Below are positions 8,999-17,845 of a stretch of 64,000 nucleotides of DNA, one piece after another; position 1 is the stretch's first letter; every line of letters begins with the position of its first letter. The notes below the pieces were generated by a model. That model had not been told where the DNA came from. It saw only the letters and a program-made list of their open reading frames with translations, and made no database searches. The translations under genes were made by a program, and so were the position numbers. Source of the stretch: Salegentibacter lacus (GTDB lineage: Bacteria > Bacteroidota > Bacteroidia > Flavobacteriales > Flavobacteriaceae); contig NZ_JAIQZB010000001.1 in NCBI RefSeq assembly GCF_020164555.1, forward strand, positions 124,001 to 188,000. Reading direction: 5' to 3'.

Positions 8999-9697
8999 TT
9001 GGCTAAACTATTACTCAAAGACAAACTTGCAGCACAGCGTATTTATTTAATCCTGGCAGGGCTTTTTATCGCCTCTTTAGTCGTTTCCAATTTAATATTT
9101 CAAAAATTTTTTAGTTGGGATTTTTTCGGCATATACACTTTTGAGATTTCTGTAGGAATTTTACCCTATCCGGTAACGTTTCTAATAACCGATATTATCA
9201 GTGAAATCTACGGAAAGAAAAAAGCCAACCAGGTAGTGACCACGGGTATTTTTGCCTCGTTCTTTTCTTTATTGATTATCTACACAGCAGATGCTGTGCC
9301 GGCTACAGAATGGTCGCCCATAGGCAATGCCTTGTTCACCAAAGTTTTTGGCGCTACAACCATTGCAGTATTCGCCTCTATGGTTGCCTATTTACTGGCG
9401 CAGTATATAGATATTCAATTATTCCATTTTTGGAAAAGGTTGACCAAAGGAAAACATTTATGGCTCAGGAATAACTTTTCTACATTTTTATCGCAGTTTG
9501 TAGATACGTTTTCGGTCTTGTTTTTGCTCTGTAGTTTTAATAAAATTGAATGGGATTTATTTGGCGCACTTTTACTTAGCGGATTTCTGTTTAAAGTAAT
9601 TATTGCCGCCTTAGATACGCCCCTGCTCTATGCTTCGGTTTATGCGTTTAGGAAACGCTTTAAGTTGAAGCAGGGCGAAGAATTAAAATATGACTAA
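8999..9697 (+). CDS. yhhQ: Queuosine precursor transporter (YhhQ / VUT family)
   Basis: A 232-residue inner-membrane protein with about six hydrophobic helices, belonging to the YhhQ family that imports queuosine precursors such as preQ0/preQ1. The diagnostic stretch FLITDIISEIYGKKKANQV (residues 61-79) is present, as are the conserved FVDTFSVLF and ALDTPLLY segments in later helices. The start is TTG, because no ATG precedes the first helix in frame. queE elsewhere in this window belongs to the same pathway, so the cell may both make and import the precursor. The asmA-like gene follows 46 bases later on the same strand. Confidence 0.9.
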   Translation: MAKLLLKDKLAAQRIYLILAGLFIASLVVSNLIFQKFFSWDFFGIYTFEISVGILPYPVTFLITDIISEIYGKKKANQVVTTGIFASFFSLLIIYTADAVPATEWSPIGNALFTKVFGATTIAVFASMVAYLLAQYIDIQLFHFWKRLTKGKHLWLRNNFSTFLSQFVDTFSVLFLLCSFNKIEWDLFGALLLSGFLFKVIIAALDTPLLYASVYAFRKRFKLKQGEELKYD

Positions 9698-9743
9698 CTT
9701 TAAAAAACCTTGCTAATTAGCAAATAGGTTAAATATTATAGCA

Positions 9744-12425
9744 ATGAAAAAAGTATTTAAAATAATTGGTATTGTATTGCTCGTGATTGTAGTGATACTT
9801 GTTGCCGCCCCGATTTTGTTTGAATCGCAGATAAAAGATTATGTGCGTAAAACTGCTAACGAAAGTGTGAATGCAGAGGTAGAATTCCGCGATATCAGTC
9901 TAAGCTTTTTCAGGAGTTTTCCGCAGGCAACGGTGGTAATTGAAGATTTTAGCGTCATAAATAACGAACCTTTTAAAGGTGACACACTTGCTCTTGGTGA
10001 AGAACTACAATTGGAAATGTCTATTAAAGAATTATTCAAAGGTGCAGACGAGCCCAAAGTTCTGGACGATATTAAGATCAATAATACTTTTCTGAATATT
10101 AAAGTTGATTCCCTGGGAAATGCCAATTACGATATCGCTATTGAAGATAGCACTGCAACTGCCAGCGATTCGGCTTCAACCGGATTTAGTTTCGATTTAA
10201 AGCATTACGAGATCAATAATTCCCGTGTAAAATATTTAGATGAAGGCCAGAAACTTCTGCTTGATGTAGAAGAATTAAACCACCAGGGAACCGGTGATTT
10301 CTCTCTGGCTGAAAGTGAACTGGATACTGAATCTACTGCGCTGGTTTCTTTAGATTACGACGGGGTAAATTATCTAAATCGAAACAATGTTTCCCTTGAT
10401 GCGGTAATTCAAATGGATTTGGAGAATATGCGCTATACATTCCTGGAAAATGAAGCAATGGTAAATCAGTTGCCACTTACTTTTGAAGGTTATGTTCAGG
10501 TAAATGAAGATAATAATGAGATCGATTTAAGTTTCCAAACGCCTTCTTCAGACTTTAAAAACTTTCTGGCGATAATGCCTGCTACCTATGCAAAAAATAT
10601 TGAAAACGTTGAGACCAATGGAGATTTCATCGTAAACGGAAGAATACAAGGAATTATTGATGAAACCTATATACCAAAAATGGATATTAAGGTAAGTTCC
10701 AATAACGCCTCTTTTAAATATCCCGATCTACCTAAAAGTGTAGAAAATATTAATATTGATCTTCAGATTTTAAATGAAACCGGACTTTTAGAGGATACCT
10801 ATCTTACATTTGATAATGTGACTTTCAGTATAGATCAGGACAAGTTTGCCACCAACGGAAGCGTAAAAAACCTGATGGGAAATATGCTTGTAGATATGGC
10901 ACTTAAGGGAACGCTAAATTTAGCGAACCTCGAACAGGCTTATCCTCTGGAACTTGAACAAGACCTTAATGGAATTTTAACCGCCGATGTTACCACGCAA
11001 TTTGATATGAATTCTATTGAAAAGGAACAATATCAAAATGTAAAAAGCAGCGGTACGGCCAGCATTAGAAATTTCAGTTATAAATCGCCTGAAATACCTA
11101 ACGAAGTAAAGATCGCTAATGCTACAATGAATTTTAACCAGGGTAATGTGCGTGTACCCGAATTAAAACTTACTACTGGTCAAACCGATATTACAGCTTC
11201 AGGAAACATTGAAAACCTAATGGGCTTTTTATTTACAGACCAGAATTTAAAAGGAACCTTTACTGTGAATTCTAATGTTTTTGCCATTAACGATTTTATG
11301 ATCGCAGAAACTGAAGTTGAAACCGGAAACGAAGAAACTCAAGGCGAAATTTCTACTCCAGGTACAAAAGAAGCGGTAAAAATTCCATCGTTTTTAGACA
11401 CAGCACTGGAATTTAATGCAAACACCGTAATTTATGATAACCTGGAGCTCAAAAACGCCACGGGAACCATTATTTTACGTGATGAGACAGCAACTTTGCA
11501 AAACATTACTACCGATATTTTCGGCGGAAATATAGCCCTGGAAGGAAATGTTTCTACTAAAGGAACAACGCCAACTTTTGATATGGATCTGGCGCTTAAC
11601 GCGCTAAATATAGCAGAATCTTTTAACGGATTGGAAATGTTACGAGGACTGGCGCCGGTTGCACAGGCACTGCAAGGTAAATTGCAGACCAATCTTAAAT
11701 TAAACGGAAATTTAAATGAAGATCTTACTCCTCAGTTATCTACTCTTGCCGGAAATGCCCTGGCAGAAATTTTAACTGCCGAGGTAAACCCAGAAAAATT
11801 AGCCTTGCTTTCACGTTTAGATCAGCAACTGGATTTTATAAACTTAAAGGACATTGATCTGGATAAACTTAAAACCCGTTTAACTTTTAGCGATGGTATG
11901 GTACAAATTGAACCTTTCGATTTTAATGTAGAAGGAGTGAATGTTCAGGTTTCCGGTAGCCACGGCTTTGATATGAATATGAATTATAATTTGAATCTGG
12001 ATGTTCCTGCAAGAATGCTAGGGAGCCAGGTTGGCAATGCGCTTAGCAGATTGAGTGGAGATGAACTTCAAAATATGACGGTAGCGCTGCCTATAGGTTT
12101 GAAAGGAACTTTCCAAAACCCGCAGATCAATATAAATATGGAACAGGCGGTTAGCAATCTAACCCAGCGAATTGTTGCAAAGCAGAAAGAAAACCTCCAG
12201 GAGCGCGGGCAGGATGCTATTAGAGATATTATTAATAAGCAAACGGGAAGAAACCAGGAGCAACAAACCGACACAACCGCGGTACAGGACTCTATACAAA
12301 CGGAAACTCCTAAAACTGAACAAGCCCCTAAAACCCAGGAAGAGGAAGTTAAAGATGCGGCGAGAAATATCTTAGGTGGAATTCTGAAGAACAGAACTCA
12401 GAAAAAAGATACTACCGGCAATTAA
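9744..12425 (+). CDS. AsmA-like envelope protein
   Basis: An 893-residue protein with one N-terminal membrane helix (about 4-26) and a long periplasmic part. The start EFRDISLSFFRSFPQATV, the repeated beta-rich segments and the C-terminal AsmA_2-type region (about 560-810) match AsmA-like proteins. Members of the superfamily form grooved bridge-like structures implicated in lipid transport between membranes. The last ~90 residues are Gln/Thr/Lys-rich and probably disordered (IINKQTGRNQEQQTDTT onward). It is followed by a strong hairpin terminator. The family is clear; the exact cargo is not known. Confidence 0.85.
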   Translation: MKKVFKIIGIVLLVIVVILVAAPILFESQIKDYVRKTANESVNAEVEFRDISLSFFRSFPQATVVIEDFSVINNEPFKGDTLALGEELQLEMSIKELFKGADEPKVLDDIKINNTFLNIKVDSLGNANYDIAIEDSTATASDSASTGFSFDLKHYEINNSRVKYLDEGQKLLLDVEELNHQGTGDFSLAESELDTESTALVSLDYDGVNYLNRNNVSLDAVIQMDLENMRYTFLENEAMVNQLPLTFEGYVQVNEDNNEIDLSFQTPSSDFKNFLAIMPATYAKNIENVETNGDFIVNGRIQGIIDETYIPKMDIKVSSNNASFKYPDLPKSVENINIDLQILNETGLLEDTYLTFDNVTFSIDQDKFATNGSVKNLMGNMLVDMALKGTLNLANLEQAYPLELEQDLNGILTADVTTQFDMNSIEKEQYQNVKSSGTASIRNFSYKSPEIPNEVKIANATMNFNQGNVRVPELKLTTGQTDITASGNIENLMGFLFTDQNLKGTFTVNSNVFAINDFMIAETEVETGNEETQGEISTPGTKEAVKIPSFLDTALEFNANTVIYDNLELKNATGTIILRDETATLQNITTDIFGGNIALEGNVSTKGTTPTFDMDLALNALNIAESFNGLEMLRGLAPVAQALQGKLQTNLKLNGNLNEDLTPQLSTLAGNALAEILTAEVNPEKLALLSRLDQQLDFINLKDIDLDKLKTRLTFSDGMVQIEPFDFNVEGVNVQVSGSHGFDMNMNYNLNLDVPARMLGSQVGNALSRLSGDELQNMTVALPIGLKGTFQNPQININMEQAVSNLTQRIVAKQKENLQERGQDAIRDIINKQTGRNQEQQTDTTAVQDSIQTETPKTEQAPKTQEEEVKDAARNILGGILKNRTQKKDTTGN

Positions 12426-12430
12426 AAATT

Positions 12431-12474
12431 AAACCCTCACAGGTCTCGATAATTATGGAGATCTGTGAGGGTTT
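12431..12474 (+). terminator. Strong intrinsic terminator after the AsmA-like gene
   Basis: AAACCCTCACAG (12431-12442) pairs exactly with CTGTGAGGGTTT (12463-12474). The stem extends through TCTC/GAGA after one mismatch. TTATTATTAAAT follows. It starts 5 bases after the stop codon. Confidence 0.85.
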
Positions 12475-12485
12475 ATTATTAAATC

Positions 12486-12581
12486 GTCATTGCGTGGAGG
12501 CACAGCCGACGCGGCAATCTGTCAATTATAGTCTACGATTTAGAGATTACTTCTCCCGATAAAAATCGGGATCGTAATGAC
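12486..12581. repeat. REP-like palindromic element with GTCATTGCG / CGTAATGAC ends
   Basis: A ~96-base non-coding element. Its ends GTCATTGCG and CGTAATGAC are inverted copies with one mismatch. An internal perfect hairpin CCCGAT-AAAA-ATCGGG lies at 12555-12570. The GTCATTGCG...GGCAATCTG pattern is a familiar intergenic palindrome type in flavobacterial genomes. It lies between the convergent asmA-like and DUF2797 genes. No open frame is present. Confidence 0.65.
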
Positions 12582-12600
12582 ATTTAAACTTTAGATAATC

Positions 12601-13395
12601 CTACTTTACGCCCAATTCCACTACAAAACCTTCGTGGGCGCGGACGTTAAAAACGGTACCGTCCTCAAAAATTAAGTATTGTCCTTTAATTCCTTTTAAA
12701 ACACCTTCGTAAAAAGGGTTTTTACCCAAATTCAAGGTTTTTATTTTCTTCGGAAACTCCAACACGGGAAAATCTATTTCGAGTTCCTTTCTATCAGCCA
12801 GGTAATATTCTTTCGCTTCTTCAGGAATAAAATTTTTTAGTTTATCGCGCTCTTCAGCAAGATTTAAATCTAAAACCTCATTGGTAAGCATTTTCCGCCA
12901 ATTCGTTTTATCTGAAACATGACTTTTTAACGCCACTTCGGTTATTCCGGCGAGATATCTATTTGGTACTTCTACAATTTCAATAGCCTCATGCGCACCC
13001 TGATCTATCCAACGCGTGGGAATTTGCGTTTTTCGTGTCACCCCAACTTTCACATTGCTGGAATTTGCCAGGTAAACCACGTGAGGTTGCAACTGTGCCC
13101 GTTTTTCAAACTCCAGGTCGCGGTCTTCTTCATCTAAATGTGCTTTACTCAACTCCGGATTCATAATCCAGTCTCCTGCTTGTGGAATAGAAGTAAAACA
13201 ATCGTAGCAATAACCCTGTCGGAATATTTTCTTTTGCAATCCACAGTTTAAACATTGAAATCGAAGAAAATTAAGGCTTATTTTCTTCCCGAGAACCTGG
13301 TTCATATTAATGAAATCTTCTTCAAAAATGAGGTAATACTGCACCTTATCGGTGATCTCAGTTCTCATTTTTCTAAACACCCCTTCGTATCTCAT
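12601..13395 (-). CDS. DUF2797 family protein with a zinc ribbon
   Basis: A protein of 264 residues starting at MRYEGVFRKMRTEITD, the usual N-terminus of DUF2797 proteins. It has a four-cysteine zinc ribbon (Cys48, Cys51, Cys63, Cys66). After it comes HVVYLANSSNVKVGVTR, which resembles a GIY-YIG-like core (VYLA...KVGVT); activity is not established. The frame is open upstream to an ATG at 13548. That longer start would add 51 residues atypical of the family and overlap the divergent GH3 gene, so the ATG at 13395 is preferred. No function is assigned to the family. Confidence 0.82.
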   Translation of the reverse strand: MRYEGVFRKMRTEITDKVQYYLIFEEDFINMNQVLGKKISLNFLRFQCLNCGLQKKIFRQGYCYDCFTSIPQAGDWIMNPELSKAHLDEEDRDLEFEKRAQLQPHVVYLANSSNVKVGVTRKTQIPTRWIDQGAHEAIEIVEVPNRYLAGITEVALKSHVSDKTNWRKMLTNEVLDLNLAEERDKLKNFIPEEAKEYYLADRKELEIDFPVLEFPKKIKTLNLGKNPFYEGVLKGIKGQYLIFEDGTVFNVRAHEGFVVELGVK

Positions 13396-13504
13396 CTTTT
13401 TTTCCCTATTTTTATCCGAAGTAGATTTGTAAGCTTCGAAGTTTAATTTAATTTTATCCAGCCAACCAGCTGAAGCATTGTCAGCGATAAATATATAAAG
13501 AATA

Positions 13505-15019
13505 ATGCCAATTCCATTAGTAAACTCCATTGCTTCGTGGTTCCTCAAGAAGCGAATTCATCAAATGGAGTTGTTTATAAAATACCCTCATGAAGTTCAG
13601 CACGAACTGCTTAGGCATCTGCTTTCCAAAGCAAAAAACACTGAAATTGGCAAGAAGCATGGCTTTTCAGAAATTAAAACTCATAGTGAATTTGCCAGGC
13701 GGGTTCCCATTCAACAATATGAAGATTACCAGGACCGTATTGAACGCAGCCGGCAGGGAGAAACCAATATTTTTTGGCCAACGCCCATAAAATGGTTCGC
13801 TAAATCTAGCGGAACCACCAGTGCAAAAAGCAAGTTTATCCCGGTAAGTGAAGATTCGCTGGAACATTGTCATTACAACGCGGGCAAAGACCTGCTTTGT
13901 ATGTATTTAAATAACAATCCGCAATCGCAGCTTTTCACCGGAAAGAGTTTAAGGTTAGGTGGTAGTAAGGAAATTTACAAAAATAATGGTACAGCTTATG
14001 GTGATTTATCTGCCATTCTAATTGCCAATATGCCGTTTTGGGCAGAATTTAGTAGCACGCCGAGCAACGAGGTTTCCCTGATGAACGATTGGGAAGTGAA
14101 AATGCAGGCAATTGTAAACGAAACTATTAAAGAAAACGTAACCAGTCTTGCCGGTGTTCCAAGTTGGATGCTGGTTTTACTGAATAATATTTTAGAGACC
14201 ACCGGCAAAGAAAACCTGTTCGAGGTTTGGCCACATTTAGAAGTTTATTTTCACGGCGGGGTAAGTTTTGATCCCTATGCGCCGCAATATCAAAAGATCT
14301 TACCGAAAGAAGATTTTAGGTTTTATGAGATCTATAATGCTTCAGAGGGCTTCTTTGCCTGCCAGGATCAAAACGATTCTAAAGAGCTTCTACTAATGCT
14401 GGATTACGGGATTTACTACGAGTTCATTCCTATGGATAGCTACGGAAGCGAAAATGAACGGGCAATTCCCCTCACTGAAGTCGAAACAGGGAAAAACTAT
14501 GCCGTGGTAATTACCACAAATGCAGGTTTATGGCGCTATAAAATAGGCGACACCGTTAAGTTCACCTCTATTAGCCCCTATCGCATAAAAGTTACAGGGA
14601 GGACCAAGCACCACATCAACGTATTTGGGGAAGAGTTAATTATTGAAAATGCAGAATCTGCATTAAAAAAGACTTCCCTGGTTACCAATTGTGAGATTGT
14701 AGATTATACCGCAGCTCCTATTTTTATGGAAGGAAAAGAAAAAGGCGCCCACGAGTGGATCATTGAATTTAAAAATCCTCCCCGGGATTTTGAAAAATTT
14801 AAATACGAACTGGATTTGGCGTTGCAACAGGTGAACAGCGATTATGAAGCGAAACGCTATAATAATATGACGCTGAATATGCCGAAAATTCACCAGGCAC
14901 GTGAAAAATTATTTTACGATTGGCTAAAGAAAAATGATAAATTAGGCGGACAACATAAAATCCCGCGACTTTCCAATTCCAGAAGTTATGTAGAGGAATT
15001 GTTGGGGATGAATCAGTAG
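13505..15019 (+). CDS. GH3-family acyl-acid-amido synthetase-like protein
   Basis: A 504-residue adenylate-forming enzyme of the GH3 family. Plant members attach amino acids to hormones such as auxin or jasmonate. Motifs visible are the ATP-binding loop KSSGTTSAKSKFIPV (about 98-112), EIYNASEGFFACQ, and GLWRYKIGDTVKF followed by VTGRTKHHINVFGEEL, the hinge region before the C-terminal lobe. Bacterial members, common in Bacteroidota, have largely unknown substrates. It is transcribed divergently from the DUF2797 gene with about 109 bases between the chosen starts. Family assignment is strong; the reaction is inferred only at the level of acyl adenylation. Confidence 0.88.
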   Translation: MPIPLVNSIASWFLKKRIHQMELFIKYPHEVQHELLRHLLSKAKNTEIGKKHGFSEIKTHSEFARRVPIQQYEDYQDRIERSRQGETNIFWPTPIKWFAKSSGTTSAKSKFIPVSEDSLEHCHYNAGKDLLCMYLNNNPQSQLFTGKSLRLGGSKEIYKNNGTAYGDLSAILIANMPFWAEFSSTPSNEVSLMNDWEVKMQAIVNETIKENVTSLAGVPSWMLVLLNNILETTGKENLFEVWPHLEVYFHGGVSFDPYAPQYQKILPKEDFRFYEIYNASEGFFACQDQNDSKELLLMLDYGIYYEFIPMDSYGSENERAIPLTEVETGKNYAVVITTNAGLWRYKIGDTVKFTSISPYRIKVTGRTKHHINVFGEELIIENAESALKKTSLVTNCEIVDYTAAPIFMEGKEKGAHEWIIEFKNPPRDFEKFKYELDLALQQVNSDYEAKRYNNMTLNMPKIHQAREKLFYDWLKKNDKLGGQHKIPRLSNSRSYVEELLGMNQ

Positions 15020-15051
15020 AATCACTTTTTATTTAATAAAAGTTTTATTTC

Positions 15052-15130
15052 TATCAAGCTGAACATGGTTCGAATTCTAACATATTTTAATTGCCAACAT
15101 CTTAGATCCTGAACCAAGTTCAGGATGACG
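15052..15130. repeat. 79-bp palindrome-pair repeat, copy A
   Basis: It runs from TATCAAGCTGAAC to GTTCAGGATGACG. The second hairpin (ATCCTGAA...TTCAGGAT) is intact, while the first has decayed (GCTGAACATGGTTCGAATTC). The middle, CTAACATATTTTAATTGCC and then AACATCTTAGAT, matches copy B at 27835-27913. It lies between the convergent GH3 and surface-protein genes and may end both transcripts. Confidence 0.8.
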
Positions 15131-15157
15131 ATTCAAGAAAGCCTTTCTATATTCCAC

Positions 15158-16999
15158 TTATCTTTTCAGTGTGAAATTGGCTCCAAAATGATCGCGGTTG
15201 CCATTAATTTCAAACTCTACTCTAAACCAATAATCGTCTGCAGGCAAAGGCCTGCCGTTGTAGGTGCCATCCCAACCTTCGCCATTGAGACTTAATTCTT
15301 TAATTAGTTTCCCATAGCGATCAAATACATATATTATGTGAATTTGAATCTCAGCGGTATTTTCAATATTCCAGGTATCATTATATCCATCAGAATTTGG
15401 AGTGAAAAAACGCGGATAACCAACCAGGTAAAATTCATCAGAAGATGTAATCCCGCAGCCATTAATTTCACGAGCACTAATAGTATGAAAACCGGGATCT
15501 AAATTCCTAAACACCGGACTTTCCTGCCAGGCTCCATTGTCGGCGCGATATTCATAAGATGTGGTTTCACTTCCTACTCCACCGGTAGCTTCAGCGCTAA
15601 TTATATAGCCACCGGTAAAATCGCTTCCGTCAATTTCAACAGAAACATTTTCTGGCCTGGAGTAAATTAGTAAAGTTGTATTAAACTCTACATTACAGCC
15701 AGACCGGCTATCTGTAACAATTAAAGTTACTTCATTAAAAGCCGGTGTTTCAGATAAATTCAAAATCGCTTCGGTGCTAATTGTATTTCCTTCAGCTATC
15801 CATTCATAGGCGTAATCGGCTCCTAAATCTTCACTAATCCCCTGTTGAGCAAGTACAGTTCCATTTAAATCTACACAAAGAACGCTTTCTTCCGGCAGGA
15901 AATTTTCGGGCACGAAAGTAAGCTCTACTTTAAACAAAACCCCCTGTGAAAGACAGCCACTTTCCACACCTTCTACCTGCGCAAAAATTTCTCTGGATTC
16001 TTGCACCGGAAACGCTGAGGGATTAGAAATAAGATTTTCATCGTCAATATCCTGTGAAGATTCATAAAAATTTACCCTGTAATCTTCTTCGGAAGTATTT
16101 CCGGTAAGAATTTCGGCTGAAGCAGCGCTTAAATCTATAGTAGTTTGATTGGGGTCACAGATGTAAAGATCTTCTGGAACAGTGGCTACCGGCTCACTAT
16201 AAAATCCTATTTCAATTTCATCTTCATCAGCCTGGCCTGTTATATTTTCATATACAATTACTTTATAACGGCCAGAATCGGTTACCGTTAAGGTAGGATC
16301 TTCTTCATTCACAATTATCTCGAAGACATTAGTTACCTCATTAAACCTGTACCACTCATAGCTCTCCACGCCATTTGTAGTAGCATCTAAGGTTGTTTCA
16401 TCTTCATCACAAAGAAACCTATCAGGTCCCAGTACTTCGTCCAAAATCCCACAATCTGTAGAACCTGAATTAGCCTGATCGGAATTGGTTTGACGTAAAC
16501 TTATAAAACCCGGCAACTCCTCGTAATTTGTAATTAAAACCACATAAACCTGACCCGCTTCTGCACCAGGAATATACATTTGTTCTACAGTATCGGGTTC
16601 GTAACTACAGTCTACAATATTTAATTCGCCTAAAGACTCATTAGTACAATAATCCTCGGTTCGTTCAAAAGGTCCCCATACTACAAAATCTACATCATAT
16701 TGAGAACCACTTCCATCTTCATTTTGAAATTGAGAAATATTAAATCTAAGATTTCCGGTTTCTTCTACCTGTAAATAAAACCAGGCGGGATAAGGCTGTG
16801 ATAGCAAACACCCATAATCCGGTCCCGGTTCGCCGTTTACTATATTGCTGTTATTTGCATTAGAATTTGGAAACACCAGCTCTTCATCGCCGGCGCAAAA
16901 AGGATCTAAACTTTCACAAGAACTTCCCTGGCCATAACCAACGCCTAAACTCCCATAAAGAAGAAAAAAACAAAAAAGAAGTAGTGATCCTTGTTTCAT
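15158..16999 (-). CDS. Secreted surface protein with gliding-motility-associated C-terminal (T9SS type B) domain
   Basis: A 613-residue exported protein. It has an N-terminal signal peptide (residues 1-24, ending VGYGQ). A cysteine-containing N-terminal region follows with the pattern AWFYLQVEETGNLRFNI, then several Ig/PKD-like beta segments. The last ~86 residues (528-613) start YPRFFTPNSDGYNDTWNI and end YWFRVEFEINGN...FTLKR. This is the CHU_C-type sorting domain that directs export by the type IX secretion system used by gliding Bacteroidota. The role is probably adhesion or cell-surface binding, inferred from the family. The gene stands alone, divergent from folE. Confidence 0.88.
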   Translation of the reverse strand: MKQGSLLLFCFFLLYGSLGVGYGQGSSCESLDPFCAGDEELVFPNSNANNSNIVNGEPGPDYGCLLSQPYPAWFYLQVEETGNLRFNISQFQNEDGSGSQYDVDFVVWGPFERTEDYCTNESLGELNIVDCSYEPDTVEQMYIPGAEAGQVYVVLITNYEELPGFISLRQTNSDQANSGSTDCGILDEVLGPDRFLCDEDETTLDATTNGVESYEWYRFNEVTNVFEIIVNEEDPTLTVTDSGRYKVIVYENITGQADEDEIEIGFYSEPVATVPEDLYICDPNQTTIDLSAASAEILTGNTSEEDYRVNFYESSQDIDDENLISNPSAFPVQESREIFAQVEGVESGCLSQGVLFKVELTFVPENFLPEESVLCVDLNGTVLAQQGISEDLGADYAYEWIAEGNTISTEAILNLSETPAFNEVTLIVTDSRSGCNVEFNTTLLIYSRPENVSVEIDGSDFTGGYIISAEATGGVGSETTSYEYRADNGAWQESPVFRNLDPGFHTISAREINGCGITSSDEFYLVGYPRFFTPNSDGYNDTWNIENTAEIQIHIIYVFDRYGKLIKELSLNGEGWDGTYNGRPLPADDYWFRVEFEINGNRDHFGANFTLKR

Positions 17000-17080
17000 A
17001 ATAAGAAATAGAAGTTACAAAATAACAAATATCTATTTAAACCCTGTCTTTTATGATTACATAAAAACCTATTAAATATG

Positions 17081-17088
17081 TATCTTTG
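17081..17088 (+). promoter_or_regulatory. -7 element (TATCTTTG) of the folE promoter
   Basis: An exact TAnnTTTG match 42 bases before the ATG at 17131. It also rules out an in-frame TTG at 17086, which lies inside the element. No clear -33 TTG is seen. Confidence 0.55.
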
Positions 17089-17130
17089 CAAGCCAAACAA
17101 TCGGTTTACGACTATTATTGTAAAAACGGT

Positions 17131-17808
17131 ATGAAAATAGACAAAATTTTGAATGAAATTGATGAGCAGGGAGATGCCCACGTGGGCAGCAGTGCACAAA
17201 CCCCTATTCGCGAAGATGCTTTTGAATTGAGCGATATTGAAAAAGTAGCGCTCATCAATAAAGATGTAAAACATATTATGGAAACTTTAGGCCTTGATCT
17301 GACTGATGATAGCCTTAAAGGAACTCCCCAACGGGTGGCGAAAATGTTTGTAAATGAAATTTTTGCCGGATTAAATCCTGACAAAAAACCCATTGCATCT
17401 ACTTTTGAAAACAAGTATAAATATGGCGAAATGCTGGTAGAAAAGAACATTACCGTTTATTCTACCTGTGAACACCACTTACTTCCTATAGTTGGGAAAG
17501 CCCACGTGGCTTATATTTCTAAAGGTCGCGTTATCGGACTTTCAAAAATGAACCGAATTGTAGATTATTTCGCAAAAAGGCCACAGGTGCAGGAACGAAT
17601 GACGATGCAAATTGTTCAGGAATTACAAAAAGCCCTGGGCACTCCAGATGTTGCTTGTGTAGTTGACGCTAAACACCTTTGCGTGAACAGCCGTGGAATT
17701 AGAGATATAGACAGTAGCACCGTAACCAGTGAATTTGGTGGGGCTTTCAAGGACAAATCTGTAAAAAGGGAATTTCTTGACTATATAAAATTAGACACTA
17801 CTTTTTAA
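17131..17808 (+). CDS. folE: GTP cyclohydrolase I
   Basis: FolE opens GTP to 7,8-dihydroneopterin triphosphate, the first step to folate and also to the 7-deazaguanine precursor used by queE. From the ATG at 17131 the protein has 225 residues. Zinc ligands are Cys113 and His116 in STCEHHLLP and Cys184 in KHLCVNSRG. Other conserved parts are GTPQRVAKM (64-72), GRVIGLSKMNRIVDYFAKR (132-150) and the RGIRD end motif. The upstream frame is open, but it starts inside the promoter element. cysS follows 37 bases later, so co-transcription is possible. Confidence 0.97.
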   Translation: MKIDKILNEIDEQGDAHVGSSAQTPIREDAFELSDIEKVALINKDVKHIMETLGLDLTDDSLKGTPQRVAKMFVNEIFAGLNPDKKPIASTFENKYKYGEMLVEKNITVYSTCEHHLLPIVGKAHVAYISKGRVIGLSKMNRIVDYFAKRPQVQERMTMQIVQELQKALGTPDVACVVDAKHLCVNSRGIRDIDSSTVTSEFGGAFKDKSVKREFLDYIKLDTTF

Positions 17809-17845
17809 AATTTTCTATTTCTTAATAATCAACAACTAACTATCT

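Noticed and set aside
12601-13548. Longer DUF2797 frame with 51 extra N-terminal residues
   Set aside because: The extra part is unlike the family, and it would overlap the divergent GH3 start; MRYEGVFRKMRTE at 13395 is the normal beginning.
17086-17130. TTG start that extends folE by 15 codons
   Set aside because: It lies inside the -7 promoter element TATCTTTG and the added residues are not part of GTP cyclohydrolase I.
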